DNA of 64,000 bases from NCBI GenBank assembly GCA_949128115.1, contig OX421961.1, positions 105,818,363 through 105,882,362 of the forward strand, in the 5' to 3' direction. This document shows positions 36,501 to 48,664 of the stretch, piece by piece. The notes beneath the pieces are model-generated. The model was not told the DNA's origin. It saw only the letters and a list, made by a program, of their open reading frames with translations, and searched no databases. The stretch's first letter is position 1, and every line of letters starts with the position of its first letter. The position numbers were made by a program, and so were the translations under genes. Origin of the DNA: Anaspis maculata. Its lineage: Eukaryota > Arthropoda > Insecta > Coleoptera > Scraptiidae.

Positions 36501-39500
36501 ATCTGCTAGATTTCCATATTCAAATTTCAACTCTGGGTGCTTTGGTACCTATTCATTTAATTGTTTTCACTATATTTTTTCAAACTCTACAAAATTGTTG
36601 AAACACATGTCATGGGACAGAACCCCTGTATTTTTGATTGTCGAATCAAAAGTGCAATAATAGAACGGTGTTAAAGCTGTATTACACTACACAATTTCTT
36701 GTAAGTACAATTTCTTGAACAATCTGTCAAATCAACAATCAAGTTCATTGTTTTTTTGACACTATTTTGGCAGATTGTTCAAGAAATTGCATACAAGAAA
36801 TTGTATTATGGGCAAGAGTTACCAGGTCCTGTTCTGATTTTCAATTCAAATAAAAAGGAAGACACAAAAAAGATCCTCGCTAAAATACCTATCCCAGCGT
36901 CATTATAGGTGCTCTGCACATTTTGAATATCCCGCCCGTTTCAGCACCCTCATGCGGCAGTTGCGAACATATCTATGTGTAAGGAAAATTGTCAATATTG
37001 AAGTTTATGAATTGTTGAAATTTACATTTGCAGGTGGTGTGATTATTCAAATGGCATTGTTGTTATGGAAACAGATAACTTCCTGCAGAAACTGTAAAAA
37101 AATCGCAACTTTTGGCGCTGATGAATCAAAATTCTCTCGACATTGTTAATTGAAGGAAAGTTTTCCTCCTATTAATTGCCGATCCGTGAGAAATAGGTTT
37201 TCCAGCAAAAACAGGTCGATTTTTATTTCGAAGGAGACATTTTAAGACACGTATTGCCCAATTTTCATCCTCAACCTCTTCCCAATCAAGAGAATTCTTG
37301 AAAAGGGTTAGGGGGTGGTTCAGAAATTTTGACAAAATATTTTTTCACAGAAAGAGAATTTTATCATACCCTGTACACTTTTTATTTCCAGTAGAATGAC
37401 TTTTTCAATCAAAATAAAGTGACAAGCTGGAGCGCTAGGAGGATACGGCTGATGGCTGCTGATAGTTTCGCTCTAAAACTTAGCAAGTGCCATCAGCCGT
37501 AGCCGTACCCCTCCAACTTGTCACTTTATTTCAGCTCCAAAAAGTCATTCTACTGAATTTAAAACGTGAACGGCATATACCTTCAATTTGATGTATCACA
37601 AGGTGTAATATCACTATTATCACTATTTAAAATTTCAAAGTAGGGTAGGTTGGGGGTAAAAGAGTTGAAGATGAAAATTTGGCGATACGTGTCATATGAT
37701 GCCCCCCCCCCCCCCCCTCAAAATAAGAATCAACCTGTTTTCGCTGGACAATCTTTTCCCAGGATGAGGAGTTAACAGGGGGAAGATTTCATTCAACTAA
37801 CAATAAAAGAATTTTAAAAAAAGTTGGGAAGTGACTTGAAAAAAATAAAATCTTTGACAGAAATATAATTTTACTACCTTCAGTTTGATGTATCACAAGA
37901 TAGGAAATGTTATTTGAAATTCAAAAATGGAGTGAGGGCGAAGAGCTTGAAGATAAAAATTTGGCAATGCGTGTTCTAGATGTCCCCCTAAAAAAGGGAC
38001 CTGTTTTGGCGTTTTCCTGGTAAAAATTTTGGCGGCAAGAAATCTGGGGTGGGTCCTTTTTCAAACGTCTTTTTCTGGCGTGGGACTGATAGACAGATCT
38101 GATGCTCACTTCAATCCCTAGGCAAATTCAGATACTGAAGTGGGGAGAGAAGACCCTCATAATATTCGCCCCATGCTGGTACTGGGCAAAACAATATAAA
38201 CACCCATGAACAATTAAACATGAGATGCAATAAAATAATGGTGAATAGTCCACTGCCACTCGATGCACGTACTCTTCTTGTTAATTTTCCTCGTTACCGA
38301 TGCATCCAAGAATAAAAACTTGAAAAACAGTATATCTAACGTTGATGGGCTGTGGTATGTAGGTTGGTAATTTTCCTACAGCACTAGGTGGCTTCAAATT
38401 CAATAAATTTTTGCGTAATGTTTGCACTGCCTATTTGCATTTCGCTCATCTACACAAACAATTTCCGACTTGAAAATTTTCATCGTTGCGATTTTTACCT
38501 GAAGTACAAGAGTGTGCATCGTCGTCTACGAAGGAATTCACTCTCAAGAAATTGGGCGTATTGACCACTTCGACGTCTTCGGGGTTGCACAGATAGACAC
38601 CACGTGAGCACATTGTTGAATAGTATGTGGCACGCGAATGTTCGAATATAATGGATCCACCAACTCTCAAAAAATCAGACACACAAGCAGTTTACATGCG
38701 AAAAGCACAATAAAAACTGAACTTGAACGGACTGGCACATGTACAACACGCCGGCGAAAATACCAAGAACAAAATTTATCTTGGCCCAAAAATAGTCCCG
38801 GAAAAATCTCCGTGGAAAAGTGCCCACATTTAACCGGCGCTTATTCACGGAACCGTTGAACTCACTGGCGTCGCACCTACAACCCAGAACGCGGTATTTT
38901 CGTTCGAGAAAAATCACGCACTGGATCTCTGTAGATAACCGCGAAACAGATGACGTTTTTACATTGTCTGATTGATAGCACATTTCAAGGTTGTGTGCTA
39001 ATATAGCACAGAATGGCTTAGCACAAAGGTAGCATATTCAGCGGTTCAAACGATTATATGATGAGATTTATAAGTTGTTGAACAATACATCTCCACAGCA
39101 ATAATTGGCTAAAGACGTTGCATTATTGACCATAAAGTGGTTATGTAATCTAGTGCTGTATTCTAAAATGAAGCCCAGCCGGATTTTTTCATGTAAGCTA
39201 AGTTGAGCATGTAGCTTGACAAATTAAAAGTCCTCAAGAAGCTGAAGAAGCTCATTGTAGCGAAAAGCGCCACATTATATCTCAAGACCCAAAATAGGTG
39301 GAGACATGTAAATCGCTTTAAATAATTCTGATTCCATGGTCATGAAGTCGTCGTGAACTTAATTCAAATATCTTGAGCCGTTCCTGAAATATCTTCTAAA
39401 GACTGAAGTTGTTAGCAAAAGAAGTAGTTATTCCGTATATCGGAAAAAAGTCGACTGTTTGTCTTCTTTTTAAATTGTTGGCCTAGAGAGTGTTTCTCAC

Positions 39501-42500
39501 TCACTTTTAATTTTCAACGTGATTGTAAAAACACCAAGTTTCGATTAAATATCTGAAGAATTACTGATATACGAAAACATTTTTTTTTTAACAACTTCGG
39601 TCTTTTGATAATATATCGCAACATCTCAAGATATCTGATTAAAGTTTACGATGATTCCATCACCATGAAATTAGGATTATTTATGGCGATTTACATCTCT
39701 TCACCTGTTTTGGTTCTTGAGGTACAAATGTTCAACTTTTTATTTTTCTTCCACCCCGTATATGTCACCGACATGGTTGGTATTGATGGCTCCAAGTTTC
39801 AATCGAAAGGGAATGAATCAAACAACACCTCAACCAAATGGCATCCCGCCATCATAAATCTCAAGGTCCATACAGTGTTCAGCATCGAGCATCTAGACTA
39901 CTTTACTTTTCTTGTGTTTTGGCCGAGAAGGAGTGGACCTAGGAGGATGTGGACTGAAATGAAATTTGTGAAGACCTTTCTTGTAAATGATAAAATTTCC
40001 AAAAATTTCTCTCTAGATACTGTTACGAGCGGCGATGTCGTACATATATAGGTAAACACTCGATGTTTCTGGATCTTTCCACCATTAGATCGCAGTGTAG
40101 AAGTCTGGAGCGATCTCGTGCATTCCAGAGCGTTCGTGTATGTGAACCCAATGGAGACTCGAACGTTCGATCAAGGCACATCAGTCCACTTTGGCGGAGG
40201 CGCAGATTCCAGAACACATGGAAAGCATACGGGTAACCTGTGCGATTATTCAGGAATGATCTAGAAACCGCATATGCCAGACCACCATGGAATTTGCTGG
40301 AAGCAGACAGAAACTTCGGGAAAATTATTCGGAGGCCTTATATAAGGCGTCAGCCGGCAGCTCGCGGCAGTAGAGAATTGGATAGCGAGCGGTAACAAGG
40401 GAAGTACCTGCGAGATAATTCCAAGTGGATAATTGTTGGCATTTATTGTAGTAGTACGCCGAAATAAACAGTGTGTGTTCTAAATCGATCGTCTCAATTA
40501 TATTCGAACCCGTACGCGAGATATCGTAACAATACTTTATTCCCAAGTATGCCATTATTCACAAAATAACCGCAACAAAACTGATCCTCAAGTTCTTCTA
40601 GAGGCCACAACGGCCGAAGCTCACTGAATTCTGGAGGACTTTTAGTATGTTGAACTACATGCTTAACTGAGCTTATATACAAAAATCCGACTGGGTTTAA
40701 TTCTTGTTCGCGCGATTTTAACATCTGAAATTACTGAACTAAATAATTAGATCATAGGTATTGATTCGGCTAGAAAGATTTGCTATCTGAATGAGGGATA
40801 CGAAACGTAGAACGTATTGCTTCCGTATAGGTTTTTATTTTTGGTAGCAAGCCCAGCGCCCGGCAGTCCCTAGCGAGGTAGAACATTTTCTTTGTTATTA
40901 TGTGCTTCAATAATTTAATATAACAATTTAAAAACATACCCGAAGGAATAGTGGTGTCGCTCCCAAATGATGTTTGACTTGTATTGATCCCTCTTTCACT
41001 CATGTAAAAACTGTGAAATTGTAATGATTATGAAGGGCCTATCATTTAGTTTGTCAAAATAACAGATGTCCAGTGATAATCATTTTGACAATTATTTCGG
41101 TCTCTGTTTATGAAGTTTCGACCGTTCAAGTCAAGGACGGTTCAAGTGCTGGGCATTATTTTTGTTTGCAAAATTCCTTGCACCTACTACAGTCCTTTCT
41201 CTCTTTTCATGTTGGCACTTTCACCATTTTTCATTCGAATCAATTCATCATCATCCAACCCGGCCGGTAGCGCGGCGGACTCCGTCTTTGGAAGCAATTC
41301 CAGGGATCGTGGGTTCGAATCCGGCCTGGGCCAGGTGAAAATTTTCATGCGCTCTTTAGTACGATCGCGCGCAAAATAAACGGAGACAGTGTTTAGCGCG
41401 GAGTGTACTGATTTAATGGATTTTAACCTTCTTGTCACTGTGACACCAAGCCAAAATTCAGTAAATCGGTACACTCCGCGCGAAACACTGTCTCCGTTTA
41501 TTTTGCGTGCGATCGTACCTTGGCGTGTACCACCGTGCAGTCACGTCAAGGGAAAAATTGTGAAACGAGAAGGACACCGAAAAAAGGGTGCTAATAACCT
41601 CGCTGTTGATGCGCCCATAAAATGGTGGGTGGTGTGGGAATCACCCGGCGTCGCTCTTAGTCTACTAAGACGGCGCTAAGGAGGTACTGCCAGTGACTAC
41701 ACGGATACCCGCCCATCGCAAAAAAAAAACATCATCAGGATGTTCAGCTACGACAAAACCTCCATTATTTCTATAATCACAACGTTCAGCACCTCCACCA
41801 TTTACGAAGGTTTGTCATTAATTTAGGTTCGTCACTTGACCACGAATTTAAGTCTGCCACCTCTTTTTCCTCGATTTTCATTCCAATCTTCCATCGCCGC
41901 GCCGTGGCGCTTATAAGCATCTTGCAAAATAAGTTAATAACCATCGATAAACAGGTTAATGCAGGTTTATCACGAGTGAACTTTTTGTCAATAAGTTAGT
42001 ATCAATAGTATCATACAGGGTGGCCCAACGGAAACGTAGGTAACAAACAGATTTTCGGGCATTTGACCTCATTTACTGCGAGGTATACTGTAATATGTTT
42101 ACCAGAGGGACATGAGTCTCGTCATGGGTTCGGCAACTTCGAGGCAGCCTCCTGGACACTGAAATTAGCATTATCTTGAAAAATTTGCACAGATAAAAAA
42201 AAATAGCATCGCTGTAAAGACAATTGAACCAGATCGAAATGATGTTTCACTAAACCCCATTTGTCATCTAAAATTTTTTGAGAAGCTGCCACCCTGACTA
42301 CGGGGTAAAACTTCAAGATCAAATTAATAGCAGTTGAACGTCCCCCTTGAAAACAAAGTTTTCAGGCAGATGTCCGAAAATCTATCTGTTTCGTTTTCGT
42401 TGGGCCACCCTGAATAATCCAAGCTCTAAAAAAAACCCTGATTGCTATGAAAAATTCGACTTTTGTTGGTGTCCCCGATTTTTGATGTTTTAATGTCATT

Positions 42501-45500
42501 TTAATACAAGGGAGGTTACATTAGAATTTCTGTCCCTATGACATAAAACCTTTACCTGAGCTTGTCAGATTGTCATTCTGGGGACTGCGTCGCCAATTTG
42601 CTCACTGACGTGACTACCTGGAGCCACTTTCTTTCGGCCAGGATCACAAACCATGATTCTAACGCAGAAAATGAGTGCACGTGAATTTTTGACTTGATGC
42701 CGTCAATTATCTAGTTCTTATAGGGCGCCAGCGAGGCCCCTTGCTTTAGCCCGTCCGGCATAAATGATGGTCCTGCATAAAAGTCTGTAATTTTGTATGA
42801 CACACTTACGCGCTTATCTGACCGTGCCTCTAGATTGGTGGCAAGAGCTAGAGGTCATAAGCTAAGATCACGAGATCACTTGCAACAAAATCACACTTCA
42901 GCGCTAGAAATGGTCCTCCTTGGTCATTTTTGAAACAGTATGTTTTCTACCCCATTTTGTGCATATACTTTTGTTACTGTGGCACCTTCCAGCACTTCTC
43001 ACTATTAAAAGTAACGTGGCTAACGCCGTTTTCAATGTAAAAAAAGGATGAAAATAATGTGTCAGTTTCAAAATTTGATCTTAACAATTGAATTAAGTGG
43101 CAATCCAGCATGGCAAACATCATTTTGACAAATTTGATTAAATCATCTTGAATTTTTCAATCTATCAACTCGTCAGATTGTCCAACTTGGAGAAGAAATA
43201 TCCATAGGCGATTGAAGTTTTTTCAAGCTTGAAATGGATAATAAGCTGCATTCCTTTTGCCATCAGTCTCAGATAAATCCCAGTTGTCTCACTCTCGATC
43301 TCACTTGAACCTAGGAGGATAGAATATTAGGGAGGGAAGGTTAGCCAGCTTGTGGACGGACAAAGCTGTCGCCGGGAGACGAAAGGGGATTGCATGAAGT
43401 ACGCCCAGTAACCGTATCAAGTCATCAGTGCAACTTGACATTTGTGATTGCGATTTGATGGAAATGACATTTGTAAATAAACATAATTTGAGGCTATGAA
43501 ATGTGACTGCTGTCCAGTGCTGTGCTTCTTCGGATTTTTGGCTGTTATTCTACCTAAAAGACCGACAGGATCAGTTTTAGAAGACGTGTTGAAAGACATG
43601 CTGCGGCATACAACGTGTAAAAGTGATGATCCCCGCATTGGAGGCATTGAAATGGACGTCATTTTGCAAGGTATGTTGATGGGTGTCATGAGGTCGTAAT
43701 TTTTGAGCTTGTGAAACATTTTTCATTCCCTATAGACCATGTCATATCCTACGGGATGCAGGGAGCAGGGATTGCAGGAAGTTCCTATGCCCCAACTCAA
43801 TAATCACGCATCGATGCAGATATTGGCCAACACACTTCAAAAAATGACGTCCATTTCAATGCTTCCAATGCGGGGATCATCACTTTTACACGTTGTATGC
43901 CGCAGCATGTCTTTCAACACGTCTTCTAAAACTGATCCTGTCGGTCTTTTAGGTAGAATAACAGCCAAAAATCCGAAGAAGCATAGCAGTCATATTTCAT
44001 AACCTCAAATTATGTTTATTCACAAATGTCACTTCCATCAAATCGCAGTCACTAATGTCAAATTGCACTGGTGACTCGATACGGTTACTGGGCGTAGTTG
44101 ATTACCCCGCATGGCTACACTTTCATTGGCGTATGTTCCCTCCTTACTATTCTATCCTCCTAGACTTGAACAGCGTTTCTATTGTTCGGACAACTGAGCT
44201 GACGTAAGAATATCTGAGATTTTGGATAAAAGGAAAGCGTTTTATTAGCCCCGGCATTTTATGTGAAATTTTGGTCGAACCCCGATATACAGGGTGTTTC
44301 GCAATTACGGTTACAAACTTCTAGGGGAGATTCCCCATCAAAAATGAACCAGGAAAAAATATAACTTCGATGTCCTAAAATGCTTCGTTAAAAAGATACA
44401 GGGTGTTCAAGTTAACTTTTTAAAATCGATTTTTTGACATAACTTCTGAACCGTTCAACTGATTTTGTTCAAATTTATAACAAAGTTAACCAGAATAGTT
44501 CTCTATCAAATAATAGCAACGTGTTCAGAAAAAAGTATCAGGGGGGTAGATAATGGGGGCTGTCTTCATATTAGCCCTCCTATTTTTCACCCCTTTGGCT
44601 ATTTCTTCAAATTGTTCTAATTTTTGGTTTCTACGTCCAATTTAGAAAAAAAAGTTACTCTTGCAAAATTTTGATTAGAGGCTTCATTTCTGAGATATTT
44701 GGGTTTGAAACTTTGAAAAACATCTCGAAATCGCCACTTTCCATGAGCCCAGTTTTTGTTTCCTGAAAACTTCTCGTTTTTCTAAAAAAATAGTGGTTTA
44801 TCAACTAAAAAATTCTAGTGAACCTATTTCTGTTGAGAAATCATGAGTTTTTTTGGATTCTAATTCTTAGGTCTTTGAAAGTGGCAATTTCGAGATGTTC
44901 TCCAAAGTTTCAAACCCAGATATCTCAAACATGAAGCCTCTAATCAAAATTTTGCAAGAGTGACTTTTTTCTTTAAATTGAACGTAGAATCCAAAAATGA
45001 GAACAATTTGGAATAATAGCTAGGGGTGTAAAAAATAGGGGGGAAAATACGAGGACACCCCCCATTATCTACGCTCCTGAACTTTTTTCTCAACACGTTA
45101 CTATTATTCGATAGAAACTTATTTCAGCTAACTTTGTTCAAAATTTGAACAAAATCGGTTGAACGGTTCAAAACTTATGTCAAAAAATCAGTTTTAAAAA
45201 GTCAACTTGAACACCCTGTAACTTTTCAACGGAGCATTTTAGGACATCAAAGTTATATTTTTTCCTGGTTCATTTTTGATGAGGAATCTCCCCTAGAAGT
45301 TTGTAACCGTAATTGCGAAACACCCTGTATAAATATGTCTATTTTGAAAATTTACACAAATGGCTCTCAGTCAATGCTGGACAACATACTGAAATCTTCG
45401 GTTCGGCAAGTGTGCGCGTCATAGGTTTTTTGAGCAAGAAAGGAATAAGTGCCGTCAAATCTCGTAGCGCCCGACTGAGGGATGGTGGAAAACTCCAACT

Positions 45501-47161
45501 GCAGATTTAATTTGATTCCTTCACTGTGTTTCCGTCTGCCTAATTTGGTTTCAATTCATCGAATAGATTTTGAATAATTAAATGGCGAAGTTTTGGACTT
45601 CGAGATTTTTCAATATTTGGGAGATGACAGTCAGAGAAATACTCTGAACTGTTCAGGATACAGTTTGTCAAAGACATTTAAATGACATTTTGTATGTTAA
45701 GCTCTGTGAGTATATAGCTTATTGTCATTTTTTTAATAATGACATTCCCTCGGACATTTCCGTTTGACGGATGACACTCAAAATAAAAAAATATTCAGCT
45801 CATTCGACAGCAAAACCATGTCTGTATACCAAATTTCAAGTCGATCGGATTAACTATTCGGCAGTTATCGTGAAAGATTACGAACAGACAGACACACACG
45901 CAGACATACAGACAGACAGACATCAATCTAGAAATGGTCTTAATCATTCTCGGGGGGCTCAAAATGGATATTTCCATCTTCATCCCGAAAAAAATTTCTA
46001 GCGCGTTCACAATAGTTTCCTTCCTTGTTGTTTGGTGGACCGGGAAAGTAAAACTGAGTACCGGTTACTATTAAAAACTCATCGTCAAGCAATCGTTTTT
46101 GAAATGTTTTTTTATTCGTATACAGATATAAGATTTTTAATGTAACCATGACCTACAATAAATACCTACATCAATCCAATCCAATCTATAACTCTTGATT
46201 GCGTTGAAAATCGAAACTTGGGAGAATCTGTAATTTCTCAGTAAATTCTTGATTCCACAACTTGCATGGAAACTTCAAGAATCTCCTCTGATATCTCATC
46301 TCAGTTGACTTCACTTATTGATCCTCATTTCATCATCGTTAAGCAATACACGTTTCTAATTGAAAGAGACAAAAATGATAAGCCCCTGAATGCAACCAAT
46401 CATACATAATCACCGCAGTAATAGTAGGAATATATTGAAAAACGCTACAAGAAACGCAGTCAGGTCAGGTCAGGTCAGGTTCGTATTTTCCTTTATTCGC
46501 ATCCACATCAACTGTTCAAAACATATTCAAGCATAAATTCTTTTGCACTGACTAACTGATCAATTCCCATAATTTGGTGATCATTTATCTCAATTATAAT
46601 TATTGCACATTAATTAATTTCATAATTATTATAATGTAAGTATTACTCTGTTTATTAAAAAAATTTAATGATGATAATTTGAAAAAATAATACGCACTTC
46701 ACGCTGTCTCATATGGATCGGTAAAAATTCACTGACTTGCATCGCAAAACCACATGGCGAAATTTATTTATGATCAGCAGAAGTCTAAAATTATCCAAAG
46801 TTCTTAAAATATATTTTAAAGGAGTATGTGTCACGTCAGACGGAATAAACTGGTGTGCCTCATAAAAACTTTAACCGGTACCCAATTAGCCAACTGTCCC
46901 CTAAAAACACGAACACTCATCATTACTCATCAAGATTCTGGAGCACCATCTCATTGTCATACATAATGTGCTGCAACGTGTAGTTCGATTGGTAGATACC
47001 GCCTAACATCACTTAAAAAAATAATATAACCTCTCATACGTACCCTCTCTCGGTTCCAAAATGATGTCGACTTCCGGTTCTCCATCTTCAAAGCCCGAAT
47101 AAAAACTCATAGGCCCCTTCGGTTTGGAGAGTCCATTTGTGTACGGCAACGGCTCGGCCAT
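30599..47161 (-). CDS. AMPD: AMP deaminase (complete, alternative first exons)
   Basis: It hydrolyses AMP to IMP and ammonia in the purine nucleotide cycle, in the cytosol. Common exons on the minus strand are 35584-35434, 34710-34572, 33965-33794, (cassette 33562-33449), 33095-32882, 32830-32560, 32447-32098, 32038-31503 and 30933-30599 (TGA). With the 47161 start the product is 799 residues; with the other starts 798 or 792. Family hallmarks are [43 protein letters not shown], and zinc ligands in [16 protein letters not shown]. Further ones are [38 protein letters not shown], and the catalytic [20 protein letters not shown]. All phases agree. Length and order fit an intact enzyme; only the variable N-terminus differs between forms. 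Confidence 0.96.
33449..33562 (-). CDS. AMPD: AMP deaminase cassette exon (38 codons)
   Basis: ATTAG precedes the exon and GTAATG follows it. It is 114 bp, starts and ends in phase 1, and so can be included or skipped without changing the frame. It encodes an acidic, serine-rich piece ([20 protein letters not shown], then an [12 protein letters not shown] segment). The next exon must then start at 33095 (TTCAG). Including or skipping this exon falls in the poorly conserved region before the catalytic domain. Confidence 0.6.
36030..36126 (-). CDS. AMPD: AMP deaminase alternative first exon C
   Basis: ATG at 36126 opens a serine-rich leader ([12 protein letters not shown], then [16 protein letters not shown]). 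It ends TCGG|GTTGGT with one spare base, the phase needed by the exon at 35584. A stronger donor (GTAAAT) four bases further on fits phase only in another frame that lacks a start codon. This is therefore the weakest of the three. Confidence 0.45.
36691..36804. repeat. Short palindrome in an AMP deaminase intron
   Basis: ACAATTTCTTGTAAGTAC..CAATCTG pairs with CAGATTG..GCATACAAGAAATTGT, leaving a central loop of about 40 bp. Confidence 0.65.
37389..37555. repeat. Palindromic MITE between first exons B and C
   Basis: CAGTAGAATGACTTTTT at the left and AAAAAGTCATTCTACTG at the right are inverted ends. AAATAAAGTGACAAG/CTTGTCACTTTATTT and the GGCTGATGG/CCATCAGCC pair continue inwards. Confidence 0.75.
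37600..38060 (+). repeat. Two diverged tandem units, with a poly-C tract
   Basis: GATGTATCACAAG and GAAGATGAAAATTTGGCGAT recur about 290 bp apart (37590/37877 and 37668/37950). A C15-like run stands at 37701-37716. Confidence 0.6.
38499..38613 (-). CDS. AMPD: AMP deaminase alternative first exon B
   Basis: ATG at 38613 reads [20 protein letters not shown] and on through an [15 protein letters not shown] segment. It ends ACTTCAG|GTAAAA with one spare base, joining in phase to the exon at 35584. A good donor and an open leader make it credible. Confidence 0.65.
39281..39721. repeat. Foldback repeat in an AMP deaminase intron
   Basis: CTCAAGACCCAAAATAGGTG pairs with CACCTGTTTTGGTTCTTGAG. Many inner blocks (for example TCTTGAG..TTCAAATATCTTGAG and GACTGAAGTTGTTA) also pair, so the ~440 bp is a diverged palindrome. 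Confidence 0.6.
40021..40531 (+). mobile_element. Solo LTR with ATAC target duplication (511 bp)
   Basis: The ends are TGTTACGAGCGG and ATATCGTAACA. ATAC precedes (40017-40020) and follows (40532-40535), a 4-bp target duplication as for Ty3/Gypsy elements. A CTTATATAAGG TATA box near 40335 and an AATAAACAG segment near 40463 mark U3 and R. It sits in the intron between AMP deaminase first exons A and B, and its transcription direction is opposite to the gene. Confidence 0.8.
41261..41730 (+). mobile_element. tRNA-derived SINE-like element with an internal foldback
   Basis: An A-box-like TAGCGCGGCGG at 41268 and an exact B box GGTTCGAATCC at 41312-41322 form the head. Behind it 41361-41409 and 41470-41517 are inverted copies of each other (start ACGATCGCGCGCAAAATAAA). 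The element ends in an A-rich tail near 41720-41730. Confidence 0.65.
42015..42412. mobile_element. MITE with CAGGGTGGCCCAACG termini
   Basis: CAGGGTGGCCCAACGGAAACG and CGTTTTCGTTGGGCCACCCTG are inverted ends. The next segment (ACAGATTTTCGG / CCGAAAATCTATCTGT) also pairs. About 398 bp, no protein. Confidence 0.75.
43311..44163. mobile_element. Large palindrome with matching open frames in both arms
   Basis: The arms of roughly 350 bp start at CTAGGAGGATAGAAT and end at ATTCTATCCTCCTAG. They share the CCCAGTAACCGTATC, GACCGACAGGATCAGTTTT and CCCCGCATTGGAGGCATTG blocks with few changes. The same peptide stretch ([20 protein letters not shown]) is open in both arms, at 43417-43719 (-) and 43739-44002 (+). 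No known domain is recognised; this could be a relic of an element protein. Confidence 0.7.
44288..45329. mobile_element. Foldback element, TACAGGGTGTTTCGCAATTACGG termini
   Basis: The left end TACAGGGTGTTTCGCAATTA and right end TAATTGCGAAACACCCTGTA are exact inverses. Pairing of the arms continues over about 500 bp to a centre near 44810, including AAAACTTCTAG-, GTTGAACGGTTCA- and TTTTGCAAGAGTGA-type blocks. The start of the window holds a partial copy. Confidence 0.8.
45880..45930 (+). repeat. CAGA-type microsatellite behind a conserved block
   Basis: (CAGA)/(CACA) repeats follow the block TACCAAATTTCAAGTCGATC..TATTCGGCAG. This arrangement (core, then GACA-type repeats) looks like a dispersed non-autonomous element with a microsatellite end. 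Confidence 0.5.
46461..46486 (+). repeat. (AGGTC)n microsatellite
   Basis: Four to five copies of CAGGT/AGGTC in a row. Confidence 0.8.
47044..47161 (-). CDS. AMPD: AMP deaminase alternative first exon A (most distal)
   Basis: ATG at 47161 reads [20 protein letters not shown], then [20 protein letters not shown], ending GAGAG|GTACGT with one spare base in the same phase. The intron to the common exon is about 11.5 kb and holds the other two first exons plus many repeats. A separate promoter upstream of 47161 is implied. Confidence 0.7.
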
Positions 47162-47853
47162 GATAAGAGGTCAACAAACAGATGATCACAGACCACAAAA
47201 TGTGTTCACACTGATATGGAAAACACCTATTTTATGGCATTTATATTGAAACGCTACAACGCAGAGCCGGATTGAGGGTATATGTTGTGTAGACGTGGTA
47301 TATACGTGTCCGCACCAACATCAACACACGAAGATATTGATTTTGGCACCACCGAGAGCGAGGCGAGGCGCCTTCTGGCTAGACGCGCAGAGGAAATTTT
47401 AATGGTTATTTATTATCGGCGGATTATTAAATATTAGAACAACGCGAAGTTCATATTTCCACTTTGGCGGGTAGATCAAATTTTCAAATGAGTTGAAGTA
47501 CTCTAGAGGTTGGTAGGTATATTAGGCGAAGAACCATCTGCGGAACATACGCCGCGACGACTGGAAATTGAAAAGCACTCCATAAATACTTATCTAGCTT
47601 CAGCATTACGCATTTCATTTCATATGTGTTGAAGTGCTATAAATAGAGTTAGTTATAAACAATGATTTTTTTTGTACCTACTTCTAGGTATCTATATAGG
47701 TACCTGCCTATACTGACTTGGAAATTTGCTTGTGTCTAGCTTTCTGTTAAGTAGGTAGGTACCTCATCTGTGCTAGTTTCCGAGAGGCATTAGGGCCTCA
47801 CGGCTGTAGGTATGATTATATGATTCGGGGAGATAAGTTGCTCCCAAAAGTAT

Positions 47854-48165
47854 TGTTACGACTGGCGATTCTGCTAGAACACACGCGGTCCTTCTAGACC
47901 GTTCGATTGTCGTGTTACCAGTTGCGAAGCTCTAGACGTGCGTTCGAGAACATACGCGATGGTTTAGGCCATTAAATTTACATGGAGATATCAACAGGCG
48001 GGTAAGACACATCAGCACAATTGGCGAAGGCGCATTAGTAATGCACGCGAAAGGTGTAGGATTGTTCGAAAGTCGCCTTGAAGCCATATGCCGCGGCCAA
48101 TGTGGAATTTGCGAGTGAGCTATATGATTTCTCGAATTTCTCCTTTTTAAATACGCGTCGCACCC
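47854..48165 (+). mobile_element. Truncated LTR fragment of the 40.0-kb solo LTR family
   Basis: It begins TGTTACGACTGGCGATTC and shares the ordering of ACATCAGCACAATTGGCG, GGCGCATT..GCACGCGAAAGGTGTAGGA and TGTGGAATTTGC with the LTRs at 15037 and 40021. It stops before a CGTAACA end. Confidence 0.6.
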
Positions 48166-48452
48166 AGCCCACTATAGAATCACCACTAGGGTTAGTATGG
48201 TTGAGGGTTGAACGAACCTACTATATACAAATACCCTAAAAGAATAGAAATAATGAAAAGATGAAGACTCAATGAAGGGTATAATTATATTCTTATAAAA
48301 GGTTGTATCTATTTACACTTATTATAGGTATATAGGTAAAGGTAGGTATAGGATAGGTATAGGTAAAGGTAAAGTAGGCTTATAAATATACCTACTTATA
48401 AGTATTCTTTATCAAGGCATAACATGGTCTACAGAGGCATAGTTATATAGCT

Positions 48453-48664
48453 AGGGTGCTTTCTATCTAGCTCCAAATATGGTACACCTACCGCCTGCGC
48501 ATGTGCGGGTACCAAGTGAGTACTGCTTTCCATCAAGGCGTTTTTTGCAGTTTCTGTACCGTTTGGCGGATCACCTAAAATTTTGTGCCTAACTAAAAGA
48601 TCATGCATATTTCGTCTGGCACTGCGGCCTGGTATTTATTGTACCGTCTAGATGAAAAGCACCC
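48453..48664. mobile_element. MITE with AGGGTGCTTTC termini (short copy)
   Basis: AGGGTGCTTTCTATCTAGCT and its inverse GTCTAGATGAAAAGCACCC are the ends. Inner blocks GCATGTGCGGG and GGATCACCTAAAATTTTGTG match the interrupted copy at 2126-3076. Confidence 0.65.
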
